Part shown: positions 44,065-52,585 of the stretch, one piece after another
How the letters are laid out: each line of letters starts with the position of its first letter
Position numbering within the stretch: position 1 is the stretch's first letter
Source of the DNA: an uncultured Winogradskyella sp.
GTDB taxonomy: Bacteria; Bacteroidota; Bacteroidia; Flavobacteriales; Flavobacteriaceae
Assembly (NCBI RefSeq): GCF_947498345.1
Contig: NZ_CANMJY010000013.1
Location: 45,489-109,488, forward strand
Reading direction: 5' to 3'
DNA length: 64,000 nt
The notes under the pieces: generated by a model
What the model was told of the DNA's origin: nothing
Seen by the model: only the letters and a program-made list of their open reading frames with translations
Databases searched by the model: none
Program-made: the position numbers and the translations under genes

Positions 44065-44651
44065 CACTTTTTGAAAGCCTGGATGACATTAGCATTTATA
44101 GGTTTGATAAGTGTATGCACGGCCATCTTAAATATATGATTGCATCATATGAATATGGTATACAAAAATTATACCCTATAGAAACTAAAATAGTATGGGA
44201 TAAGCTATACGATAAGTGGTGCGTATTAACAGGTGATTTAGAAAGCGCACAAGTATACACTTTAGCATGTGAGATAGATTATTTAAAAAATCTAATGGCA
44301 TTTGTTCCTGTACTTATGATGCAATTGATTAAAGGATGTAACAACGAAAACGAAGTTATAGAAGAGTTAAGATCATGGCGATTTATAATTGATAAAGAAA
44401 AAGATATTATAAGCGAAATAGAAAGGTTAGGACATCAATTGAGAGCTACTGAAAGTAAGCTAAATATGAAGCTAGATGATTATGAAGAGCTGAACAAAAA
44501 GGATGTTAAGCCAATGACACTTCAACAGCAAAAGGTAAGGTTAGAAAGAGCTTTAGGGGTAAGTATTAGAATTAAAAAAACAAGTGCAACAGAGTGGCTA
44601 GCATATTGTAATGAATTACAGAATTTAAAACCATTAAGAACTAATGAGTAA
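44037..44651 (+). CDS. Putative tail assembly chaperone
   Basis: 204 residues, helical, soluble. It is directly upstream of the tape measure gene, where chaperones that keep the tape measure soluble are encoded. The 28-base overlap with the previous gene is in the -1 frame, but I found no usual slippery sequence. The label rests on gene order. Confidence 0.5.
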   Translation: MGIVEDKTITLFESLDDISIYRFDKCMHGHLKYMIASYEYGIQKLYPIETKIVWDKLYDKWCVLTGDLESAQVYTLACEIDYLKNLMAFVPVLMMQLIKGCNNENEVIEELRSWRFIIDKEKDIISEIERLGHQLRATESKLNMKLDDYEELNKKDVKPMTLQQQKVRLERALGVSIRIKKTSATEWLAYCNELQNLKPLRTNE

Positions 44652-47600
44652 TCAAATTACCATACTTCAAGAAATAGAATCGTTAATAGATAAAGTTAAC
44701 GGCAAGCTCGTTGTTACAGATAAAAATATAGTTGAAATATCAAGAAATGCACGTAAAGCTAGTGAGAATTTCCATAATATTAAATCACCTAGCCAACTCA
44801 ATGAAAGATTAAGCCAAACTTCTAAATACACTCTTCAATTAAACGCTTACCAAAAAGAAAGAAAATCACTAGAAGAAGCATTATCAAGAGCTGTTAACAA
44901 ACAAAAATTAGCTGAAGAAGGTCGTTCGGATGCATTAATTAAAACACGTTTTGAAACCCAAGAGTTAAATAAAAAAGCAAAAGAAGCTGCTATTTTAAGT
45001 TCTACTCTAGCGACAGAATACCAAAAACAATCAGTAAGGTTAACTCAATTAAGAAGAAAATATAAGGACGTTGCCCTAACCCAAGGTGAAAATAGCAAAG
45101 AAGCGAAGAGGTTAAAAAAACAAATAGATAGGTTAGATAAGGCTTTAAAGCGTGTTGATGCTAATGTAGGTCAGTATCAAAGAAGTGTTGGGAATTATGG
45201 AAAAGCCATGAAGTCAGCAAGTAGAGCTGCAAGGCAAATGGCTGGTGCTATGGGGTTCTTAGGTGGTACATTCTTAGTAGCTAGAGTTATAAAAGATGCA
45301 TTCAATAGAGTAAGAGAGTTTGATAAAGAAATGCAGAATATGGCTGGTGTTCTAAGAACTACAAGACCTCAATTAAAAGCAGTAGAGGATAGGATTAAAA
45401 GTGTAGCTTCTGTTTCAATAAAAACTTCTAACGATGTTGCTAAAATGGCAACATCATTGGCTGTTTTAGGTAAAAGAGGGGATGATTTACTAAACTTAAT
45501 AGAGCCTGCAAACAACTTATCTATTGCTTTACAGGCTACAAGTGATGAAACAGCAGAATTTTTAGTTCAAACATTAAATGCCTTTGGTGCGGGAAGTGAC
45601 GAGGCAGAAAAATATGCCGATACTATTGCTGCAATAAGAACTTCAACTTCTTTAGATTTTCAAAGAATGCGAGATTCATTCCAGTACATAACACCCATAT
45701 CAAAGATATTAAATAAAGACTTAGAATATACTGGTGCAGTAGTAGGTGTTTTAGCTGATAATGGTTTAAAAGCGGAGAGCGCAGGTAGATTATTGGCAAC
45801 ATCACAAATAAAATTAGCTACACAGGGCAGAACACTTCAAGAGGCGTTAGACGAATTAAATGAAGCTTACAAAGAGGGTAAAGAAGGTACGGAATTATTA
45901 GAAATAGCTAATAAGAGCTTTGGAAAGCAGGCAGCAAAGATAGGGGTTATACTTGCTACACAACAAGATAGATTAGAAGAATACGAAACAAAAATACGCC
46001 AGTCAGCAGGTGCTTTAGACGATTTAGTGGGACAACAATTAGAATCATTAGATGCAAAGTTAAAAATAACTACATCTACATGGGAAGATTTTATACTTAG
46101 CCTAGAGAATGGTGAAGGTGCTTTTAGTAACGCTTTAAAAGGTGGTTTAGATGTTATAAACAATATCTTAAAGGGACTGAAATTATTGAACTTAACTACA
46201 GAAGAATATAACGAAAGTCTTAAGAATGATATAATTACAGAAAAATACAAAGAAATTAAAAAGGCTATAGAAGAGAATGGCGGAATAACAGAAGAGCAAG
46301 CTATAAAACAAGCAGATATTGCTAGGGAAAAGGTAGACAACATTCAAACAGAAATTGACAAACTCAAAGAAAGAAACAAAGAGCTAGATTTTGATGAAGG
46401 TCTTCCAAGTGCATTAGAAATAGTAACTGGTGCAGTATTATTTGAGAAATCAGACCAAAGAGAGGCAGACACGAATAAAAAGAAGATTGAAGATCTTACT
46501 AAGTCACTAGGTTTTTATACAGCAACATTAAAAGTGCATGAAGATCAAATAGCAAAAACCGATGAAACCCAAAAAGACAAAACCAAAACTGATAAAGAAG
46601 CCCAGGAAGTCATAAACAAAACTATAAAAAGATTAAGAGAATTAATCAAAGCTGAACGTGATAATATTGAGAACATTGATTTAGAATCAGAAGGAGCTTC
46701 TGAGATGATAAAACAAAAGCAAGTTTTAATTAAAAAGTACCAAGATGAGATAGATGCCATTTTAGGCACAAACAAAGCAAGGAAAGAAAGTAAAATCACC
46801 ATAGAGGGTTCAATTGCCTCTTATGAAAAGTTAATTTCCAAACTAGAGGACGAGCAATCAAGATTAGCTAAAAATGGAAGAGAATGGAGGCATTATAAAA
46901 AGAAAATAGATGAAGCAAAACGTGCATTAAAAAACTTTAGAATAGAACTAGAAGGATTAGATTTAAGTGGATTAAAAGTAGGTGATTTTGAAAGTTCTTT
47001 TGAAAGAATAAAAAAAATATTAACGTCAGAAAAAGAACCAATTGAATATTTAGATTATGACTTATTAAATAGTGGTTTAGATCAATTTAAAAAGTTAGAA
47101 CAGCAAAAGCTAAATATTAAAAAATATAATGCCGAAAAAGAAAAAGAAATTGCAGAACAAACAGCAGAATATAAAAAACAACTAGAAGAAGAGTTAACAA
47201 GAAGTGTTATAAGTATCTCTAATTCAATGTTTGATGCAAAAATCATGCGATATGAAGAGGATATACAACGAAATAATGATTACTATGCTGCATTATTAGA
47301 TAATGAATCCCTGACAGAAGAACAAAGGCAATCACTGGAAGCGGAGAGAGATAGAAAAAATGCAGAATTAGAAAAAAAGAAAAGAGATACTGAGCGAAAA
47401 GCAGCAATATTTAACAAATTATCAGCTATTGCAGAAATCACTATTGCAACCATAAAGGCAGTTGCTCAAATAAAGGCACAAGCTGGGGTGTTAGCAGCAA
47501 ATCCAATTACCGCACCATTAGCAGCAAAAGCACTAGCGCAAATACCTTTGGTGCTAGGAATAGGAGTAGCTCAATCGGCGGCAATTGCAGCAACACCTAT

Positions 47601-48042
47601 TCCAAGATATGCGGAAGGTCACTTAGAGGGAACACATGAAGGTAAAGCAATAATTAATGACGCTAATGGAAGTATTTACAAAGAGTTAGTACATAGAAAG
47701 AGTGGTGCTTTAGAAGTGTTTAATGGGCGTAATCAAGTCATTGATATGAAACGTGGGGATAAGATTGTAAAGGCAACAGATGCAGAATCCTATTTAAACA
47801 ACTTAAGCAGAGATGACATAATGAAGAATCTACATAGGCATATTTATAATGCTAATATGGTTAATCAATCATACAATATAGAAAGAGCTTTAAAAATCAA
47901 GGAATCCAATAATAGAATTGAATCGAAGCTAGATGAGTTGATTAAGGTAAATAAAAGTAAAAAAACAAAATTCAATGTTTATAACAACAACACAATTTCA
48001 GAAGATTTAGAGTTTTTAACACGTAAGCAAAACACCCTTTAA
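44644..48042 (+). CDS. Tail tape measure protein (TP901 type)
   Basis: 1132 residues. The N-terminal ~190 residues are coiled coil. The TP901-type core (about 205-460) shows EFDKEMQNMAGVLRTTRPQL and ETAEFLVQTLNAFGAGSDEA. More coiled coil follows, then a hydrophobic segment near 930-985 (IAEITIATIKAVAQIKAQAG). The length sets the tail length: by the usual 1.5 angstrom per residue this is about 170 nm, a siphovirus-like tail. Basic C-terminus. Confidence 0.92.
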   Translation: MSNQITILQEIESLIDKVNGKLVVTDKNIVEISRNARKASENFHNIKSPSQLNERLSQTSKYTLQLNAYQKERKSLEEALSRAVNKQKLAEEGRSDALIKTRFETQELNKKAKEAAILSSTLATEYQKQSVRLTQLRRKYKDVALTQGENSKEAKRLKKQIDRLDKALKRVDANVGQYQRSVGNYGKAMKSASRAARQMAGAMGFLGGTFLVARVIKDAFNRVREFDKEMQNMAGVLRTTRPQLKAVEDRIKSVASVSIKTSNDVAKMATSLAVLGKRGDDLLNLIEPANNLSIALQATSDETAEFLVQTLNAFGAGSDEAEKYADTIAAIRTSTSLDFQRMRDSFQYITPISKILNKDLEYTGAVVGVLADNGLKAESAGRLLATSQIKLATQGRTLQEALDELNEAYKEGKEGTELLEIANKSFGKQAAKIGVILATQQDRLEEYETKIRQSAGALDDLVGQQLESLDAKLKITTSTWEDFILSLENGEGAFSNALKGGLDVINNILKGLKLLNLTTEEYNESLKNDIITEKYKEIKKAIEENGGITEEQAIKQADIAREKVDNIQTEIDKLKERNKELDFDEGLPSALEIVTGAVLFEKSDQREADTNKKKIEDLTKSLGFYTATLKVHEDQIAKTDETQKDKTKTDKEAQEVINKTIKRLRELIKAERDNIENIDLESEGASEMIKQKQVLIKKYQDEIDAILGTNKARKESKITIEGSIASYEKLISKLEDEQSRLAKNGREWRHYKKKIDEAKRALKNFRIELEGLDLSGLKVGDFESSFERIKKILTSEKEPIEYLDYDLLNSGLDQFKKLEQQKLNIKKYNAEKEKEIAEQTAEYKKQLEEELTRSVISISNSMFDAKIMRYEEDIQRNNDYYAALLDNESLTEEQRQSLEAERDRKNAELEKKKRDTERKAAIFNKLSAIAEITIATIKAVAQIKAQAGVLAANPITAPLAAKALAQIPLVLGIGVAQSAAIAATPIPRYAEGHLEGTHEGKAIINDANGSIYKELVHRKSGALEVFNGRNQVIDMKRGDKIVKATDAESYLNNLSRDDIMKNLHRHIYNANMVNQSYNIERALKIKESNNRIESKLDELIKVNKSKKTKFNVYNNNTISEDLEFLTRKQNTL

Positions 48043-50273
48043 TGGCACAAGAGAAAGTAAAATATAAATTAATTAATAATGATACTGGCGAAATTCTTTG
48101 GCTTTCAGATGGTGCGCACTCAAATAACCCAGCACCTAAGAATTGGGATAATGCAGAGCAAACATTAAAAAGAAGTACAAAGACATTTGGTGTCTACACA
48201 GAGCTTTCTAAAAACTTAGAGTTCACTAAAAAAGGAAAAACATTCTTATTAAATGCTTTATCTAATAAAGATATTGAAGCAGATGTAACTTTAGAAGAAT
48301 ACAAGTTACATCCCACATTAGAGTATTGGTATGTTCATAGTACTGGGACATTTGATTTAAGTGGTTATAGTTATGAAAAAAACACATTTAAAGCACCTTT
48401 TAAGAGCGGTGGATTAAACTCTACAATACAAGCCTATTTAAAAGAAGAATTTGAATTACAAAGAACAGAATCTATAAATGGAAAAACTTTAGAGGAATTA
48501 CAATTAAAAGATGTTGTATTAGATGGTAGAGATATATTTTTGGTAAGTAAACTAGAAACCTCTTCAGAAAGAAAAAAAGATTTTAGCGAATTAGTGCAGA
48601 ACCTAGATTTTAGAGTTCAAAGGGGTTTTACTCCAGAGTTAGAAATAACATCTAATAGAGATTCAGGAAATATAAACCAAGTAGTTTTAAATCCGATTAG
48701 CGAATCTGTAGAAGATCAAATTAATATATCGTATTTCTCATACACACCTGAATCTTCAAAAGCTTTTTATCTACAATCAGATGTAGCTAAAACACTTCAA
48801 ATAACGGTCAAGGGTATAACTAAAACATATAACGATACACATATATTAAATTCCACTACTAACAAAGGTTTTAAAGTATCAATTAGAAGGTATAGTTGGA
48901 ATGGGTCATCTCATAATTATGAAGATGAAACATTAGTATTTGAAGATACCGCAGACCAAACTACAGAAGAAAAGCTACATACATATGAAAACACTGTAAG
49001 TGTTTCACTAGATCAAAGTGATAGTTTATTTCTTTCAGTAGAACAGGATATACTTTCTACTAATCTATCTACAGATGTAGTAAGAATATTCAAATACGAT
49101 GATATTGAGTGTAGCGTTACCATTACTGAAGAATCCTCAAGAGAACAGAGCCAAAGTAAAGCTATATTAGAGCATGAAGCAGGTGACAGGTTAATGCAAA
49201 TAATAACAGGAGAAACTAATAGATATTATTCATCTTTTTATGGACGCGTAGAAATAGGTTACGAGCAAGATGGTGAGTTTTCTAGGACAGCTTTAACAAA
49301 TGGATTTTATATAAGACAATTTTTTGATAAAAAACTCTCTTTTTCATTAGAAAACTTTTTAAATACATCTAATGTTATTCACGCTACAGGATATGGAATT
49401 GAAAAGATTAATGGATTAGAGACTTTAGTACACGAAGATCTTAAATACTTTTTTCAAGATCAAGTTGCAATAAGGTTACCAAATCAAGTAAGTAATATTA
49501 AAAGAAAACCAGCAAAAGAATTTTATAATTCAACATTAACCTTTGGTTATAAGAAACCCGAAAAAGACAGGCAATATGACGAAGCAATGGGTTTAGATGA
49601 GTTTAATACAAAATCCAGTTACACAACAGGATTAACTAGAGTTGAAACAACTTTTAAAAAAGAAAGTGATGCCAGAGCAGATAAGTATGGCCAAGAGTTT
49701 GCAAGACGAAAACCAAAGCTAAACTTTCCTGAGCAAGATACAAGATATGATAGAGATATACATATATTAGATTTAAAAGTAGGTTTAGGAATGTCTTTAG
49801 AGGAAAGGAAATGGCAAGATGATTTCGAGACCGAACCGCTTGGTGTATTCAGTCCTGAAACTGCTTCTAACTTAAGACTTACACCAAGAGAGATAAATAA
49901 CAGATGGCAATGGTTTTATGGGGCTTCTTTGCAAAAGTTTCAAAATGAAAAAGTAAGATATTCAAATAGTTCAGGAAACTCAGATTTAGCTACTAAGAAA
50001 ACAGGAGAGGAAATACAATATGAAAGTGGCGATATTAATGTTAGTGACTTAGAGCAAGCAAGGTTTTATCCACAATGGATAGAATTTGATTATGAAGTAG
50101 ATTTCTTTGTAAATGAACAGGTTTACGGAACAACAGATGTAAACGGCAGAAATATACCAAACTACTATTTTAAAATAGAATTTATTAACGAAAACAATAA
50201 TAAAGAATACGGCTATTTATTTGAACTAAAACCTAATAAGGAAGGTAAATGGAAAGTTTTAAAAGCGTTATAA
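48042..50273 (+). CDS. Large tail/baseplate protein
   Basis: 743 residues, mainly beta, following the tape measure with a one-base overlap. This is the position of distal tail proteins in siphophages. Conserved features that I can name are absent; the N-terminal ~200 residues look like a mixed domain and the C-terminus like a beta-rich module (FYPQWIEFDYEVDFFVNEQV). Structural role by order. Confidence 0.65.
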   Translation: MAQEKVKYKLINNDTGEILWLSDGAHSNNPAPKNWDNAEQTLKRSTKTFGVYTELSKNLEFTKKGKTFLLNALSNKDIEADVTLEEYKLHPTLEYWYVHSTGTFDLSGYSYEKNTFKAPFKSGGLNSTIQAYLKEEFELQRTESINGKTLEELQLKDVVLDGRDIFLVSKLETSSERKKDFSELVQNLDFRVQRGFTPELEITSNRDSGNINQVVLNPISESVEDQINISYFSYTPESSKAFYLQSDVAKTLQITVKGITKTYNDTHILNSTTNKGFKVSIRRYSWNGSSHNYEDETLVFEDTADQTTEEKLHTYENTVSVSLDQSDSLFLSVEQDILSTNLSTDVVRIFKYDDIECSVTITEESSREQSQSKAILEHEAGDRLMQIITGETNRYYSSFYGRVEIGYEQDGEFSRTALTNGFYIRQFFDKKLSFSLENFLNTSNVIHATGYGIEKINGLETLVHEDLKYFFQDQVAIRLPNQVSNIKRKPAKEFYNSTLTFGYKKPEKDRQYDEAMGLDEFNTKSSYTTGLTRVETTFKKESDARADKYGQEFARRKPKLNFPEQDTRYDRDIHILDLKVGLGMSLEERKWQDDFETEPLGVFSPETASNLRLTPREINNRWQWFYGASLQKFQNEKVRYSNSSGNSDLATKKTGEEIQYESGDINVSDLEQARFYPQWIEFDYEVDFFVNEQVYGTTDVNGRNIPNYYFKIEFINENNNKEYGYLFELKPNKEGKWKVLKAL

Positions 50274-50274
50274 T

Positions 50275-52299
50275 ATGAACTCAACAATAGAAATCACATT
50301 TAGCAGTGTACCTGCATTAGACACAGTATTTGCATTTACAGACTCATTAACAGGAATGACCATAACGGAAACATTCAAAGATGCTAGGACTGGTATTGGT
50401 GAATCCTTAAGAGATTCATCTAGCCTTCAGCTAACGACAAATAATTATAGAAATGCCTTAAATTTAGATTACAACATCAATAATTTATATCAAATATCTT
50501 ATTTCGCTGATGTAGACTCTGATTGGATAGTTTTTATAACAGCTAATAATGCTCAAAGCCAATTTACACTTAGCACTAATACAACATCAGGTGCTATTTC
50601 AGCAGTAATTAATAACTCAACCATAAATACATTTACAATAGATTCCGTTACAATAAGTGAAGCGGATTCAAGCCCATGTGATAATGTTAAATTTACAGTT
50701 AATACAAGCGAGACAGCAACAAACATAACTACACCTATAAGTCAAGCAGTAAGCACCAACCCTTTTGTGTTTGACCATACCAGATCTGATGTTGCCACAA
50801 AGATAACCATGAATAAAGATACTGTAGTAGATACAAATTCTAGTTTAGTACCTCGTTTATTAGCTGTAGATTTTGATGTAAACGTTGCAAACACACCAAC
50901 TACAGCAACAGTAAATGTTACTAGAAACACAAGTGCAGGTCTTTTAATATTTGAATATTCTTTGGACGGATCTACTTGGCAATCAAGCAGTAATTTCCCG
51001 AACCTAGAAGTAGGTGATTATACAATGCATATTAGAGATAATATAGGTTGCAGTATAACTAAATCTTTTAGTGTTACCAGTTTTTCACCAACTATCAATA
51101 ACTATTCAGCAATAGCAGAAGTTTCTAACTTAAATCCTATTAGGTACAAAGAAGTTGTTAATTGGACTAACTGCGGAGTACAAAAAAATGTAGATAATAC
51201 TTTAAGCTATGAAGAAGAAGTGTGGCTAAATAGAAGAGACTTTAAACAAAAATTTCAATTATGTGACACGCCTCCAACCCAAATAAAAACAAATTATAAA
51301 ACTGTGACAGCTAAGATAATTGATTGTAATGGAACAGAAACAGCTTTAACAGTAGAAAAGAAAACAGATTTTATCGACCAAACAGACGTAAGAGATGCAA
51401 CTGTAACAAGTATTGAAATAAATAATTCTAACGGCTATGATGGGTACTTAGGATTATTCTTTCCACCAGGTAACACATATGACCCAATAACATTACAACA
51501 GAACGGTACATATAATTCGGGTTTACCTAGTTGGATAGATATTGATGAATATGTAAATATACAAGGTTTTGGTTGGTTTAGGGTTTTAGATATAATAAGT
51601 GGTACAAATGGCGGAAGAGTAGTATTAGATGAACTTTATGCAAATTCAGGATTTGGCGCACCTCCACAAAATATAATAGTAACCTCTTATTATAATATTC
51701 AAGATTACGAAAGGCATGAGTTCGCGGTAGATTTCTCGAATTTTACAGAGGGTAATTACCAAGTACAAATTGATTTACAAGATGATACATTTGGCACGAA
51801 GCAATATTTAAGTGAATGGATTGATTTAAGAGAATGCCATGAAAATTGTCATGTTATAAAATATTACCATACAGAACTAAACGAGATCAATTTTTCTTAT
51901 GGGTTTAGGGGAATACTAAGAGTGCCATATGTACTTAATTTAAAATATAAACCAAATGAAGAGCAAGATGTTTATGTAGATGATAACAATACTGTATTGT
52001 TAGATACTAGAATAAGACGTTTTAACGATTTTAATTTAAGACCTTTACCGACTGCAATGGCTGAAAAATTAGCATTAGTAACATCACAAGATAGATTATT
52101 TATAAATGATATAGGTTATCTTAAAATTGGTGAGTTAGACACTGAATCGTTGGGTACAACAAATTTATATAAGGTAAAAGGTACTTTAACAAAAGCCGAT
52201 TATGTTTACAGCAACACAGAAGGTGTCCAATCGGATTTAGATATTACAGGCGATGGGCTTAGTCTTCAATCTGGTGATGGTATTCTTCTAAATGGTTAG
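50275..52299 (+). CDS. Tail protein with an SprB-like repeat
   Basis: 674 residues. Around residues 218-268 there is a sequence typical of SprB repeats (FEYSLDGSTWQSSSNFPNLE, then YTMHIRDNIGCSI), which otherwise occur in adhesins of gliding flavobacteria. The rest is beta-rich with a Cys-His segment (ECHENCHVIKYYH near 525). As a likely tail tip or receptor-binding part it could contact the cell surface. Confidence 0.65.
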   Translation: MNSTIEITFSSVPALDTVFAFTDSLTGMTITETFKDARTGIGESLRDSSSLQLTTNNYRNALNLDYNINNLYQISYFADVDSDWIVFITANNAQSQFTLSTNTTSGAISAVINNSTINTFTIDSVTISEADSSPCDNVKFTVNTSETATNITTPISQAVSTNPFVFDHTRSDVATKITMNKDTVVDTNSSLVPRLLAVDFDVNVANTPTTATVNVTRNTSAGLLIFEYSLDGSTWQSSSNFPNLEVGDYTMHIRDNIGCSITKSFSVTSFSPTINNYSAIAEVSNLNPIRYKEVVNWTNCGVQKNVDNTLSYEEEVWLNRRDFKQKFQLCDTPPTQIKTNYKTVTAKIIDCNGTETALTVEKKTDFIDQTDVRDATVTSIEINNSNGYDGYLGLFFPPGNTYDPITLQQNGTYNSGLPSWIDIDEYVNIQGFGWFRVLDIISGTNGGRVVLDELYANSGFGAPPQNIIVTSYYNIQDYERHEFAVDFSNFTEGNYQVQIDLQDDTFGTKQYLSEWIDLRECHENCHVIKYYHTELNEINFSYGFRGILRVPYVLNLKYKPNEEQDVYVDDNNTVLLDTRIRRFNDFNLRPLPTAMAEKLALVTSQDRLFINDIGYLKIGELDTESLGTTNLYKVKGTLTKADYVYSNTEGVQSDLDITGDGLSLQSGDGILLNG

Positions 52300-52456
52300 T
52301 ATTATAGAAATGAACCTGCCTGTTGTCATAGTGATAGTGATTATGAATAATATACGTATCTGATTGCTCTTTGCTTTTAAAAAGAATATCAAAAAGTGAA
52401 GTAAACACATACCAACCTATAAAGGGTAGAGAGCAAAGAATAACAAATACTATCAT
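52259..52456 (-). CDS. Possible small membrane protein on the opposite strand
   Basis: 65 residues: an N-terminal membrane helix (IVFVILCSLPFIGWYVF) and a His/Tyr/Asn-rich tail (HNHYHYDNRQVHFYNTN). It fills an otherwise empty gap of 286 bases and overlaps the tail gene end by 41 bases. A -7-like TATTTTTG lies upstream on this strand. Similar small membrane proteins with YDNR tails exist in Bacteroidota phages, so it may be a moron expressed in the lysogen. Confidence 0.5.
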   Translation of the reverse strand: MIVFVILCSLPFIGWYVFTSLFDILFKSKEQSDTYIIHNHYHYDNRQVHFYNTNHLEEYHHQIED

Positions 52457-52510
52457 AGCTATTAAAATTAAACAAAAATAAATTATTTAGAATGATTATT
52501 AATAATTTTA

Positions 52511-52545
52511 ATTTAGTCTAAATAAGAATAAAATTAGTATATTTG
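52511..52545 (+). promoter_or_regulatory. Late promoter, second copy
   Basis: ATTTAGTCTAAATAAGAAT (52511-52529), 8 bases, TATATTTG (52538-52545), identical in layout to 35812-35846. Upstream lies TTTAGAATGATTATTAATAA, a further AT-rich dyad between the two divergent genes. Confidence 0.65.
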
Positions 52546-52554
52546 CTAATAGGG

Positions 52555-52580
52555 TCTACTTAAATTAATATTTAAGTGGA
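52555..52580 (+). promoter_or_regulatory. Hairpin at the predicted 5' end of the tail-spike mRNA
   Basis: TCTACTTAAA pairs with TTTAAGTGGA (10 bp, one G-U) around a 6-base loop. It begins a few bases after the predicted transcription start and ends 5 bases before the ATG, so it may protect the mRNA or control translation. Confidence 0.45.
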
Positions 52581-52585
52581 ATTTT

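Noticed and set aside
43606..44651. Programmed -1 frameshift between the two tail chaperone-like genes
   Set aside because: The frames and overlap are right, but no X-XXY-YYZ slippery sequence lies in the 28-base overlap, and the second gene has its own ATG.
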